In this document: positions 41,532 to 50,321 of the stretch, piece after piece
Numbering within the stretch: position 1 is the stretch's first letter
Layout: each line of letters starts with the position of its first letter
IMG/VR virus record: IMGVR_UViG_3300046787_000377
Span: 1 to 59,810 of that record
Direction: 5' to 3' (one strand)
DNA from: a virus
DNA length: 59,810 nt
Program-made: the position numbers and the translations under genes
The notes under the pieces: generated by a model
The model's input: only the letters and a program-made list of their open reading frames with translations
The model's database searches: none
What the model was told of the DNA's origin: nothing

Positions 41532-43640
41532 ATGGCACAAGTATTAAAGTTAAAAAGAACTGCAGTTCAGGGTAAAGTACCTACAACCAGCTCCTTAGAA
41601 TTAGGAGAATTGGCTATAAATACTTATGATGGTAAAATATATTTTGAAAAGGATAATGGTACACCATCTATTCAAACAATATTAGTTACCGACACAACTG
41701 CAACTGGTTCGATTAATTTAATCGGTGCCGTAACTGCTTCATATTTCAGAGGTGATGGTTCTCAAATAACCAATCTACCTGCATCTGATATATCTCAAGT
41801 TGCAACTATAAATTACGCTTTTTTCAATTCATCAAATATATCGGTTAGTCATAATTTTAATTCACGAAATGTAATAATTTCGGTATATGATTTAAATTAT
41901 GCACAAATCATACCTGCTTCTGTAACTCTTACTGATTTAAACACTGCAACAATAACCTTATCATCTGCTCAAAGTGGATATGCAGTTGTAGCAAAAGGTG
42001 GACATATTGTAAGTGGTTCGGCAGATGATTCGAATAGATTAAATGGACAATCTGGGTCATATTATTTAGATTTTACAAACCACACAAATGTTCCAAACGG
42101 ATTAATTAGTGGTTCATCTCAAGTAATTTCAATTTTAGGTTCTTTAAATGATTATACATCATCTCAAGATAGTAAAAATTCCACATTAGGAACTTATACA
42201 GGCTCAGTTGATATTACATTAACAACATTAGATACTAAAAATTCTACACTCGCAACATACACAGGTTCAATTGATGCTAAAAATTCAACATTAGCAACCT
42301 ACACAGGTTCAATTGATGCAAAATGGAGTACCTTAGAAAATGTAACAGCATCTTTAATTAATGCTACATCTTCATATGAAACAAAAGGTAGAGGAATTGT
42401 TTCGGGTTCTTCACAAATAATTGGTATATTAGATTCAGTAAACACATATTCCGCATCATTAAAAACAGCATTAGAATTAACAGGTTCAAATGTTGTAGTT
42501 TTGGGGAATCTAAGTGTTAGAGGTACAACAACTACAATCGATTCAACAACTATTAAATTAGGTGATAATATCATTGAATTGAATGGAACGGGTGCTACGA
42601 ATGGTGGATTATTAGTAAAGGATGAAACTGGTTCAAATACAATAACTGGTTCTTTACTATGGGATTCGACTAACGATTATTGGAAGGCTGGACAACTAAA
42701 TAATGAATCTAAACTTTTATTAGCAGGTGGTGATAATATCGTTAGTGGTTCAACTCAAATAGATTTAACACAAACTAATGGATATACATCATTTAGTTCA
42801 TCATTAGATGGTAGAATTATATCATTAGCTAATTATACATCATCACAAGATAGTAAAAATTCCACATTAGGAACTTATACCGGTTCAATTGATACTAAAA
42901 ATACTACATTAGGTACATATACTGGTTCAGTTGATACAAAATGGAGTACATTAGAAAATGTAACTTCATCTTTAATTAATGCAACAGCATCATACGAAAC
43001 CAAAGGAAATGGTATCATATCATCTTCTGCACAAATTGTTTCATCATTAAATAATCAATCGGTTGATTTTGGAACTGGTTCGATAACAGCATCTTATTTT
43101 GTTGGAGATGGTAGTGGTATTACAAATGTTGTAACTGAAATTGCAGAAGTTGCAACTGTTACTTCATCATTTGATAATCAATCAACGATAGTAGTAACCC
43201 ACAATTTTAATACTAAGAATGTAATAGTTTCAGTTTATGGAACTAATGATTCTCAAATCATACCATCATCAGTAACACTTACTAATAACAATACGGCAAC
43301 AATCGGATTATCATCTGCTGATAGTGGATATATAGTAGTTGCAAAGGGTGGTCATATTGTAAGTGGTTCTACTGAATGGAATAGTGTTGTAAACAAACCC
43401 AATGGATTAGTTAGTGGGTCTACACAAATAACGAATTTAACAACCTATAAAGAAACAGTATCTGGTAATTCTACTTATTTAATCACACATAGTTTAGATG
43501 AAGAATACCCATTAGTTCAGGCTTGGAATACATCAAATAAAAGACAAGAACTACCTTCTATTATAGAATCAACTTCAGCAAACGTATTATCTGTAACATT
43601 TAGTTCTACGTTTAGTGGTTTAATTATAATTAAAAAATAA
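41532..43640 (+). CDS. Long tail-fibre protein with repeated beta-modules
   Basis: The 702-residue protein has the shared anchor (MAQVLKLKRTAVQGKVPTTS, GELAINTYDGKIYF). Two copies of the VxHNFN to VVAKGGHIVSGS module appear, near 85-165 and 555-640. Between them are TLGTYTGSxDTK repeats and the RGTTTTIDSTTIKLGDNIIE module shared with 32676. The C-terminus (YLITHSLDEEYPLVQAWNTS to FSGLIIIKK) looks like a diverged further copy of the beta-module. No S74 domain. It is followed after 5 nt by a glycosyltransferase gene. Confidence 0.78.
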   Translation: MAQVLKLKRTAVQGKVPTTSSLELGELAINTYDGKIYFEKDNGTPSIQTILVTDTTATGSINLIGAVTASYFRGDGSQITNLPASDISQVATINYAFFNSSNISVSHNFNSRNVIISVYDLNYAQIIPASVTLTDLNTATITLSSAQSGYAVVAKGGHIVSGSADDSNRLNGQSGSYYLDFTNHTNVPNGLISGSSQVISILGSLNDYTSSQDSKNSTLGTYTGSVDITLTTLDTKNSTLATYTGSIDAKNSTLATYTGSIDAKWSTLENVTASLINATSSYETKGRGIVSGSSQIIGILDSVNTYSASLKTALELTGSNVVVLGNLSVRGTTTTIDSTTIKLGDNIIELNGTGATNGGLLVKDETGSNTITGSLLWDSTNDYWKAGQLNNESKLLLAGGDNIVSGSTQIDLTQTNGYTSFSSSLDGRIISLANYTSSQDSKNSTLGTYTGSIDTKNTTLGTYTGSVDTKWSTLENVTSSLINATASYETKGNGIISSSAQIVSSLNNQSVDFGTGSITASYFVGDGSGITNVVTEIAEVATVTSSFDNQSTIVVTHNFNTKNVIVSVYGTNDSQIIPSSVTLTNNNTATIGLSSADSGYIVVAKGGHIVSGSTEWNSVVNKPNGLVSGSTQITNLTTYKETVSGNSTYLITHSLDEEYPLVQAWNTSNKRQELPSIIESTSANVLSVTFSSTFSGLIIIKK

Positions 43641-43645
43641 AAGTT

Positions 43646-44641
43646 ATGTATGATGTATATTATACAACTGGTGGTGGACCTTGGGTCAATGCCGGTTCTG
43701 ATATATGGGTAAATCTTTGGATGGAGTTAGTTACTCCTAAATTAGATGTTAAACCTATTCTTTTAATTCATCGTAATAAACCAACCGGACATGAAGATTA
43801 CCAATTTCCAATAGAAACGTATTGGCATGGGGATGATATTCAAAAATTTGAAGATTTATGTAATGGTGCACGTAGAATTAACATTTTACATGGACATTAT
43901 ACTCCAATGAAACCCATAGTTGATAATAAAGATAAAATACATTCAAATATACTACATAATTCAGTAGACCATATTTTAAAATCACAAATATTAAGTGATG
44001 TACCGATTGGGTGGCATCCATATTTAAGTTCTGATTGGGAATCCGATGTAATTAATTGGTCTAAAACCAATATTTGGGTTGGATTATATAAGATATTACA
44101 TGAAAATACAAATATACCTAATTTTTACGAATTTAAATTAGATTTACCACTTTCAACTTCAAATAGAATAGGATTTGCTGCTAGAAGTGAGGGAAGAAAA
44201 AACCCACATTATTTAGATGGATTACCATCATATGTTTTTACAAATTCGGTAGAATTTAATTTACTTTGGAAAAATGGTGTAAAGATAGATTTATCAAAAT
44301 CTAAGATATATCATTATAATTCAGAATTTAAAGATAAATTTTATAATATGGATTGGGGAATCTCACATTCTGCGTTTACATCCGAACCATTTGGGTATTC
44401 CATATTTGAAGCAGTAGATAGAGGTAAACTACCCATAATACACTCAAATTGGTGTAAAGATTTTGAGTATCCATATCGTGCATCATCTAAAAAGGAATTT
44501 AGTGATATTTATAGTGAGATTACTTTACAATCACACGAAACGAAATTATTTTGGTTTAACAAAATAAAAACGTTTATGAAACGAAATTTTACTGATAAAG
44601 ATTATTGGATAGAATCTTTATTGGATATTTATAACATATAG
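43646..44641 (+). CDS. GT4-type glycosyltransferase in the fibre cluster
   Basis: The 331-residue protein shows a GT-B pattern: an opening VYYTTGGGPWVNAGSDIW, a central NRIGFAARSEGRKNPHYLDG that fits the start of the donor domain, and SEPFGYSIFEAVDRGKLPII. The last contains E247-x7-E255, the hallmark acidic pair of GT4-type retaining enzymes. Such an enzyme transfers a sugar from a nucleotide donor. Its location between two fibre or adhesin genes suggests modification of virion fibres. The sugar cassette at 1-5.7 kb could provide the donor. Both are inferences. A late-promoter-like element overlaps its last codons. Confidence 0.72.
   Translation: MYDVYYTTGGGPWVNAGSDIWVNLWMELVTPKLDVKPILLIHRNKPTGHEDYQFPIETYWHGDDIQKFEDLCNGARRINILHGHYTPMKPIVDNKDKIHSNILHNSVDHILKSQILSDVPIGWHPYLSSDWESDVINWSKTNIWVGLYKILHENTNIPNFYEFKLDLPLSTSNRIGFAARSEGRKNPHYLDGLPSYVFTNSVEFNLLWKNGVKIDLSKSKIYHYNSEFKDKFYNMDWGISHSAFTSEPFGYSIFEAVDRGKLPIIHSNWCKDFEYPYRASSKKEFSDIYSEITLQSHETKLFWFNKIKTFMKRNFTDKDYWIESLLDIYNI
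44625..44634 (+). promoter_or_regulatory. Late-promoter-like element inside preceding gene end
   Basis: ATATTTATAA overlaps the last codons of the glycosyltransferase gene and lies 14 nt before the ATG at 44649, with a strong TAGGAGAA ribosome binding site between. Confidence 0.48.
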
Positions 44642-44648
44642 GAGAAAT

Positions 44649-45935
44649 ATGCCAACATTAACATCAGGTAATACATTAAGTTTAAACTCATTAGGTTCAG
44701 CAACCGGAGTAGCAGCAGGTGCACGAGCATTATCTGCAGCAAAGGGAAATACAACAGGTCCAATCGCAATGTCATCATTCGCAATTGATTCAGTTGATTC
44801 AGTTAGTGGTTTTACTTATGCAGTAGAAGGAACTACTGAAACTTACACAATAGGTTTTAGTGGTGCTGGTTCAAATTTTAATAGAATAAGTGGTAGAGCA
44901 GCAAACTTTACATGGAGTGTACCTGCAGGTTCTTTTATTACATTGGGAACAAATAGTGGTGCAAGTGCTACATTTAGTGTATCTAATATGAACCCACAAG
45001 CTCCTAGTTCTCAAGCAGTATTACAATCTATCCAAACTAATACTATTAGATGTGTATTCAATGATGGATTTAATGACCACATCGGTTCTGGTAACGGATA
45101 TGGTGCAAATAGAGACAAAACAGTATATTCGGTAGATTCATATGATGGTAATTCGGTTGCACTTTGTTTAACATCGGATTCTCCAATTTTAATGGCAGAT
45201 GGAAGTATAAAAGAAATCGGTGAAATTGAAGAAGGTGATGTATTAAAAGGATACTCAATTGGTGGTTTAGATGAAAATTCAGATGGAACATTCTATGACT
45301 GGTCAACATCTACACTAAGTACAACTCCTAAAGATGTGACTGTTGTAAATGTAGTATATTCTTTCACAGGAAAATATTATAGTATTAACAACGGACAAAT
45401 TACTGCAACATCAGAACACCCAATGTTAGTTAAAGAATTATCAAGTGGTGATTATAAATTTAAACAAATATTCTTATTAGAAGTTGGTGATAAATTAATT
45501 AAATCAACTGAAACTGGAGTAGAAGAAATTGAAATAACATCTATTACATTAGAGAATGAAACAACTGAAATCGTTTCAATTGATGTTGAAGAAAACGATA
45601 CTTACTTAGTTAATGGATATATCACTCATAATAAAGGTGGTAACTCACATTCTGATTTAGGTGCACCGAATGCTCCAACGGGATTAGCATATTCATCTCC
45701 ACGTATCGATTGGACTGCAGTGACAGGAACTGGTACGACAGGTGTTACTGCGTATGATGTTCAAATAGATAATAACTCTGATTTCAGTTCTCCTGAAATT
45801 AATTATAGTGAGTGGAGTACTACTGGATTAGAAGTTAATACACTTTTAACTTCGGGAACATGGTATTGTAGAGTAAGAGCAATTGACCATGGATTGAAAA
45901 GTAACTGGTCTACAACTTTAACATTTAGTAGATAA
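44649..45935 (+). CDS. Tail adhesin/fibre protein interrupted by a Hint (intein-like) domain
   Basis: The 428-residue protein has three parts. Residues 1-172 resemble small phage tail-fibre proteins (LNSLGSATGVAAGARALS, GNTTGPIAMSSFAIDS). Residues 173-328 are a Hint domain: C173-LTSDSPILMADGSIKEI, T-x-x-H with H257 in TSEHPML, and a C-terminal DTYLVNGYITHN ending H327-N328. Residue 329 is lysine, not Cys/Ser/Thr, so full protein splicing is unlikely; cleavage or ester formation is possible. Residues 335-428 form an FN3-like domain. Autoprocessing may release or attach the FN3 tip. No homing endonuclease is inserted. Confidence 0.8.
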   Translation: MPTLTSGNTLSLNSLGSATGVAAGARALSAAKGNTTGPIAMSSFAIDSVDSVSGFTYAVEGTTETYTIGFSGAGSNFNRISGRAANFTWSVPAGSFITLGTNSGASATFSVSNMNPQAPSSQAVLQSIQTNTIRCVFNDGFNDHIGSGNGYGANRDKTVYSVDSYDGNSVALCLTSDSPILMADGSIKEIGEIEEGDVLKGYSIGGLDENSDGTFYDWSTSTLSTTPKDVTVVNVVYSFTGKYYSINNGQITATSEHPMLVKELSSGDYKFKQIFLLEVGDKLIKSTETGVEEIEITSITLENETTEIVSIDVEENDTYLVNGYITHNKGGNSHSDLGAPNAPTGLAYSSPRIDWTAVTGTGTTGVTAYDVQIDNNSDFSSPEINYSEWSTTGLEVNTLLTSGTWYCRVRAIDHGLKSNWSTTLTFSR

Positions 45936-45961
45936 TAATTTTACGTTTCGGAACTTTTCGT

Positions 45962-45971
45962 ATATTTATAT
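45962..45971 (+). promoter_or_regulatory. Late-promoter-like element
   Basis: ATATTTATAT lies 34 nt upstream of the ATG at 46006 in an A+T-rich gap after the Hint-domain gene. Confidence 0.45.
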
Positions 45972-46005
45972 ATATAATTAATTACAAACAATATAATATA
46001 TCAAA

Positions 46006-46275
46006 ATGGCAGAAGAAATTAAGTTTACGGAAGATGAGGTTAAACAAATCAATCAATTAAGATTCGATGTGGGTGCAGTTTTTACCCAATTAGGTCAAAT
46101 TCAAATTGAAAAAAGAAAGAGACTTGAGGAATTAGAACAAAATGAAGAAAGTATATTATCTAAATATACTGAATTGGTTGCAAAAGAAGATACTCTATTC
46201 AAAGAGTTAAACGAGAAGTACGGAGATGGTGATTATGACCCTACAACAGGAATATTCACCCCGCTAGAAAAATAA
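46006..46275 (+). CDS. Small coiled-coil protein
   Basis: The 89-residue protein is mainly one long charged coiled coil (FTEDEVKQINQLRFDVGAVF, then EKRKRLEELEQNEESILSKY) followed by a short C-terminal tail with GDGDYDPTTGIFTPLE. I recall similar small coiled-coil proteins of unknown function near tail genes in other T4-like phages. It forms a single-gene unit with its own element just before the sheath gene. A structural or assembly role is plausible; nothing indicates an enzyme. Confidence 0.68.
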   Translation: MAEEIKFTEDEVKQINQLRFDVGAVFTQLGQIQIEKRKRLEELEQNEESILSKYTELVAKEDTLFKELNEKYGDGDYDPTTGIFTPLEK

Positions 46276-46323
46276 TAACATCGTTACACATATCAAAAAA
46301 TAATATTTTAGAAAAAGTAATTT

Positions 46324-46333
46324 ATACTTATAT
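46324..46333 (+). promoter_or_regulatory. Variant late-promoter-like element before the sheath gene
   Basis: ATACTTATAT lies 38 nt upstream of the sheath ATG. TACACATAT near 46285 can pair with ATATGTGTA at about 46331, so the element lies in the right arm of a wide inverted repeat. An AGGAG site precedes the start. Confidence 0.4.
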
Positions 46334-46371
46334 GTGTATCATTACACAAACTTTAATTAGGAGTAAATAAA

Positions 46372-48684
46372 ATGGCAGAAAAGATTGTATCACCTGGTGT
46401 ATTCACAAGAGAAAATGACCTTTCATTCTTAGCACAGGGAATTGGAGAAATAGGAGCAGCAATAGTAGGACCTTTTGCTAAAGGACCGGCGTTCTTACCA
46501 ACTGTGGTTAATACACAATCAGAATTTGAGGAAATATTCGGTACACCTGATGGAACATACTATACAGGGTACGCAGTTCAAAATTATTTAAGAGAAGCAG
46601 GGACAGTAACTATTGTTCGTGTAGGCCACGTTGGTGGATATTCTCACGTTGACCCAATTGCTATTGCAGTTAGTGGTTCAACTGCACAAGGTGGAATAAA
46701 AATTATAGGTTCGTTACACGTAACGAATGAAAATAATGAAGATGTAGGTTTAACCGGTTCGGTAATCACATCAAGTCCATCAGCATCAGCATTCCAAATT
46801 AGTGGTTCAACACTTGGATATAATCAATCTGCATCAATTGACCCTGCAGCAGGTAATGATTTATCTGATGTATTTGGAGAATCTCCATTTGGAAGTAAAA
46901 ATGCATATACATACACTTATTTTGAAAAAACTGCTACAACTGCAGTTGCTAATGATTTAGTATCTGGTTCAAGTGTAGTATTAGTACAATTACCAACTCA
47001 AGAATTTACAGAAGATATCACATTCGCATCTACTCCGTGGATTAAATCTCAATTGATTAGTGGTGAAAGACATGAATTATTCCGTTTCCATACATTAGGA
47101 GATGGTAACCCATACAACACACAATATAAAATTGGTATTTCAAACGTAAGAGCAGCAGGTGATTCTGCAGCAACTGATTACTCTACATTTACTGTAACAG
47201 TTCGTGGTTTTGCAGATACTGATAAGAAAAAAGTTGTATTAGAAACATATAACAATGTAACATTAGACCCTGCATCATCTAACTACATCGCAAGAGTAAT
47301 TGGTGACAGAAATGTAACAATTGATGAAAATGGTAAACAAAATGAAACGGGTGATTATGCAAATCGTTCTAAGTTCATTAGAGTAGAAGTTAGAGAAGAT
47401 GGTACGTTCCCAATTATAGCTGGTCCGTTTGCACATGGTGCATATACTAACCCAATTTTTGTTGATGGTAACGAATCTATCGTTCCTGCAGTAACTTACT
47501 CAACTGGTTCTGCAGTAAATACATCATCATCTACAACTAGATTCTCTGGTATTGATTTAGAATCTGCTGGAACTAGAATAAACAATTTACAATATTTGAA
47601 ACCACTTCCTTTAAATGCAGAAACTGGTGCTAACGTTGATTTTGGTTTAGATACACTTTTAGATTTAGAATTAACTACTCCAATAACTGCTAACGATGTT
47701 TCTAAAAGACAATTCATCGTTGCTTTTCAAGGTGGATTTGATGGTGTAACTCCAACAAGAACAATTGATAAAGGTAGTGATATAAGTGAAGGAAACTCAC
47801 AAGGATTCGATTTATCTACTTCAGTAGCAAGTGGTTCAGTTGCTTACAAAAAAGCAATCGATTCGGTATCTAATCCTGATGATTTTGATATCAACTTAAT
47901 CGCAGCACCTGGTGTTGTAAGAGAAAATCATCCATATGTATTCGATTACATTTCTGAAATGTGTGAGAATAGAGAAGATGTATTCTTCATTGGTGATGTA
48001 GTAGGACAAAATTCTACCATTGGAACTGCAGTAGACCAGGCAGGAGCAGTAGATTCTAACTATGTTGGAACATACTACCCGTGGGTTAAGACAATCGATA
48101 GAAACACAAATAAATTAACTGCAGTACCACCATCAGTATTGATGCCAGGTATATACGCAGCGAACGATGCAGTTGCAGCAGAATGGTTTGCACCAGCAGG
48201 TTTGAATAGAGGTGGTATCGTTGGAGCAGTTTCAGTATTGAATAGATTAACACATTCCGAAAGAGATGAATTATATGAAGGTAAAGTAAACCCAATCGCT
48301 TCTTTCCCTGGTGAGGGTATCGTGGCATTTGGACAGAAAACTTTACAAGAAAAATCATCTGCATTAGATAGAATTAACGTAAGAAGATTACTTATCAAAG
48401 TTAAGAAGTATATCGCTTCTACTTCAAGATACTTAGTGTTCGAACAAAATACAGCAACAACACGTTCAAGATTCTTAAATACAGTAAATCCATATTTAGA
48501 GGGTATCCAACAAAGACAAGGTTTATTTGCATTTAGAGTAGTGATGGATGAATCAAACAACACTCCTGATGTAATCGATAGAAACATCTTAGCAGGTCAA
48601 ATTTTCTTACAACCTACTAAAACTGCTGAATTTATCGTATTAGATTTCAACATCTTACCAACAGGAGCATCATTCTCAGCGTAA
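46372..48684 (+). CDS. gp18: Tail sheath protein
   Basis: The 770-residue protein matches myoviral contractile sheaths. The N-terminus, IVSPGVFTRENDLSFLAQGI followed by IGAAIVGPFAKGPAF, is typical of T4-like gp18. The C-terminal domain has NRLTHSERDELYEGKVNPI, the basic segment DRINVRRLLIKVKKYIASTS and a final FIVLDFNILPTGASF. The middle (about 100-450) is variable and beta-rich, consistent with the exposed insertions of large sheaths; T4 gp18 has 659 residues. It polymerises round the tube and contracts on infection. Confidence 0.95.
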   Translation: MAEKIVSPGVFTRENDLSFLAQGIGEIGAAIVGPFAKGPAFLPTVVNTQSEFEEIFGTPDGTYYTGYAVQNYLREAGTVTIVRVGHVGGYSHVDPIAIAVSGSTAQGGIKIIGSLHVTNENNEDVGLTGSVITSSPSASAFQISGSTLGYNQSASIDPAAGNDLSDVFGESPFGSKNAYTYTYFEKTATTAVANDLVSGSSVVLVQLPTQEFTEDITFASTPWIKSQLISGERHELFRFHTLGDGNPYNTQYKIGISNVRAAGDSAATDYSTFTVTVRGFADTDKKKVVLETYNNVTLDPASSNYIARVIGDRNVTIDENGKQNETGDYANRSKFIRVEVREDGTFPIIAGPFAHGAYTNPIFVDGNESIVPAVTYSTGSAVNTSSSTTRFSGIDLESAGTRINNLQYLKPLPLNAETGANVDFGLDTLLDLELTTPITANDVSKRQFIVAFQGGFDGVTPTRTIDKGSDISEGNSQGFDLSTSVASGSVAYKKAIDSVSNPDDFDINLIAAPGVVRENHPYVFDYISEMCENREDVFFIGDVVGQNSTIGTAVDQAGAVDSNYVGTYYPWVKTIDRNTNKLTAVPPSVLMPGIYAANDAVAAEWFAPAGLNRGGIVGAVSVLNRLTHSERDELYEGKVNPIASFPGEGIVAFGQKTLQEKSSALDRINVRRLLIKVKKYIASTSRYLVFEQNTATTRSRFLNTVNPYLEGIQQRQGLFAFRVVMDESNNTPDVIDRNILAGQIFLQPTKTAEFIVLDFNILPTGASFSA

Positions 48685-48708
48685 ACAATTAAAAAAAAGA
48701 GAAACATT

Positions 48709-48718
48709 ATATTTATTA
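48709..48718 (+). promoter_or_regulatory. Late-promoter-like element
   Basis: ATATTTATTA lies 22 nt before the tail tube ATG at 48741, followed by ATAGGAGAA. It probably gives independent expression of the tube relative to the sheath. Confidence 0.45.
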
Positions 48719-48740
48719 GTATAATAGGAGAAAAATAAAA

Positions 48741-49229
48741 ATGGCAGAAGTATTAGAATTTAACGACATGTTTTATACCAATTTCGAACCAAAAATGAAG
48801 AATCGCTTCATTATGGAAGTCGGTGGTATCCCTGCATATCTTATCAAAACAGCAAATAGACCTTCAATTCAATTTGAAAAGGTAACCTTAGACCATATAA
48901 ATGTTAAAAGACAATTAAAAGGTAAAGGTGAGTGGCAAGATATCGAAATCACTCTTTATGACCCAATTGTACCATCAGGTGCACAAGCGGTAATGGAGTG
49001 GGTACGTTTATCACACGAATCATTAACAGGTCGTGATGGATATGCTGATTTCTATAAAAAAGATATCGATTTGTATATGTTAGGACCAGTTGGTGATAAA
49101 ATTGAACAATGGAAAATCAAAGGTGCATTTATTACCAATGCAACGTTCAACGATTTAGATTGGGCTTCAAATGACCCATCTGATATCACATTAACAATAG
49201 CATATGATTACGCTATATTAGAATTCTAA
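48741..49229 (+). CDS. gp19: Tail tube protein
   Basis: The 162-residue protein has the length and pattern of T4 gp19 (163 residues): FYTNFEPKMKNRFIMEVGGI, then YLIKTANRPSIQFEKVTLDH, and RQLKGKGEWQDIEITLYDPI. The end (DITLTIAYDYAILEF) matches the last strands of the tube fold. It forms the inner tube through which DNA passes. It lies directly after the sheath gene as in T4 and is closed by a strong terminator. Confidence 0.95.
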   Translation: MAEVLEFNDMFYTNFEPKMKNRFIMEVGGIPAYLIKTANRPSIQFEKVTLDHINVKRQLKGKGEWQDIEITLYDPIVPSGAQAVMEWVRLSHESLTGRDGYADFYKKDIDLYMLGPVGDKIEQWKIKGAFITNATFNDLDWASNDPSDITLTIAYDYAILEF

Positions 49230-49253
49230 TACAAAGTTAAAAATAAAAATAAG

Positions 49254-49281
49254 AAAGGAGATAGTAATATCTCCTTTTTTT
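49254..49281 (+). terminator. Rho-independent terminator
   Basis: AAAGGAGATA (49254-49263) pairs with TATCTCCTTT (49268-49277) around GTAA, then a T run. Confidence 0.92.
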
Positions 49282-49300
49282 ATAACTTTTTTTAATTTAT

Positions 49301-49310
49301 ATATTTATAT
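49301..49310 (+). promoter_or_regulatory. Late-promoter-like element
   Basis: ATATTTATAT lies about 20 nt after the tube terminator and 25 nt before the ATG at 49336, with AAAGG between. Confidence 0.5.
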
Positions 49311-49335
49311 ACAAATAACAAAATAAAGGTTAATT

Positions 49336-50088
49336 ATGTCACAATATGATTTCGCAACCGAAATAGTTGCTCTACCATCGGAAGGTAAGTGTTATCCAGA
49401 GAGTAATCCACTTTCATCTGGACAAATCGAATTAAAGTATATGACTGCAAGAGAAGAAGAAATTCTTTCAACACAAAGTTTAATTAAAAAGGGTGTTGTA
49501 TTGGATAAATTGTTCGAAGCAATTATAGTAGATAAAAAAATAAATCCAGATGATATTCTTTTAGGTGATAAAAATGCTATTATGTTAGCAACTCGTATTT
49601 TAGGTTATGGGCCTGAATATAAAGTAGAAGTTGTTTTAGATAATGGTGATAAAGAAGAAGTTGTAGTTGATTTAGGTAAAGTTCAAACAAAAGAAATTGA
49701 TTTTACTAAATTATCAAAAGAAAATCGTTACACTTTTAAAACATCAACTGGTAATGAAATAGTATTTAAATTACTAACTCATGGTGATGAGAAAAAAATT
49801 GATATGGATGTTAAAGCAATGCAACGTCTAAGTAAAGATGGTGGCAGTGAATTAACAACTAGATATCGTTACATGATTCTATCAATTGATGGTAAGGAAG
49901 ATACTAAAAGTATTACCGATTTTATTAATAACCGATTCCTTGCAAGAGATACTAAAGCTTTTAGAGAACATTTGAAAGAATTACAACCTGACATCAAAAT
50001 GGAATTTGATTTCACCAACCCAGAGACGGGAGAAACGGAGGTACGCCCAATTCCTATGGGTGTAGGGTTTTTTTGGCCTACCGAATAA
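49336..50088 (+). CDS. Baseplate/tail-assembly chaperone, gp26-like, upstream frame of a probable frameshift pair
   Basis: The 250-residue protein begins with IVALPSEGKCYPESNPLSSG and LKYMTAREEEILSTQSLIKKG, features of the T4_baseplate (gp26-like) family found in marine myoviruses. It ends GVGFFWPTE at a TAA. A run of seven T (50068-50074) just before the stop coincides with the opening of the +1 frame, which continues to 50299. By position, before the tape measure gene, it corresponds to tail-assembly chaperones such as lambda G/GT. The short form would be made by most ribosomes and the long form by a few (inference). Confidence 0.8.
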   Translation: MSQYDFATEIVALPSEGKCYPESNPLSSGQIELKYMTAREEEILSTQSLIKKGVVLDKLFEAIIVDKKINPDDILLGDKNAIMLATRILGYGPEYKVEVVLDNGDKEEVVVDLGKVQTKEIDFTKLSKENRYTFKTSTGNEIVFKLLTHGDEKKIDMDVKAMQRLSKDGGSELTTRYRYMILSIDGKEDTKSITDFINNRFLARDTKAFREHLKELQPDIKMEFDFTNPETGETEVRPIPMGVGFFWPTE

Positions 50089-50299
50089 CTATGGGGTTTA
50101 CCTACATAAACAAATTTTTGAATTATGTTATTATGGAAATGGGTTTACACAAATGGATGTATATCGTTTACCAGTTCATCTTAGAAATTTCTACTACAAA
50201 CAGTTGGTTGATGCTAAGAAAAAAGAACAAGATGATATGAAAAAAACATCAAAACCCACAAATAATAGTAACGGACCTAATATAAGAGTGAGGAAATAA
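50066..50299 (+). CDS. +1-frame extension of the tail-assembly chaperone
   Basis: The frame opens immediately after an in-frame TAG at 50063-50065 and encodes GLPNNYGVYLHKQIFELCYY, then NGFTQMDVYRLPVHLRNFYY and a basic tail, stopping at 50299 within the terminator loop. The only ATG in frame (50153) is internal and lacks a good ribosome site, and it would exclude the conserved-looking IFELCYYG part. Fusion through the T7 run by a +1 or -2 shift gives a continuous protein of about 328 residues. A sequencing error in the T run is the main alternative. Confidence 0.65.
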   Translation, partial: GFFGLPNNYGVYLHKQIFELCYYGNGFTQMDVYRLPVHLRNFYYKQLVDAKKKEQDDMKKTSKPTNNSNGPNIRVRK

Positions 50300-50314
50300 T
50301 TCCTCACTTTTTTT
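50288..50314 (+). terminator. Rho-independent terminator
   Basis: GTGAGGAA (50288-50295) pairs perfectly with TTCCTCAC (50300-50307) around ATAA, then seven T residues. The stop codon of the frameshift extension lies in the loop. Confidence 0.93.
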
Positions 50315-50321
50315 ATGCTCT

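Noticed and set aside
33100-43000. Short repeated blocks considered as a CRISPR array or non-coding repeats
   Set aside because: They are in frame, encode recurring fibre peptides and lack identical repeats with uniform unique spacers.
44509-44518. ATATTTATAG inside the glycosyltransferase gene considered as a promoter
   Set aside because: It lies within coding sequence over 100 nt from the next start; chance matches of this A+T-rich word are expected, and a better-placed copy occurs at 44625.
45165-45632. Full self-splicing intein
   Set aside because: The residue after the terminal His-Asn is Lys, no homing endonuclease is present, and the flanks are different domains rather than one interrupted conserved domain.
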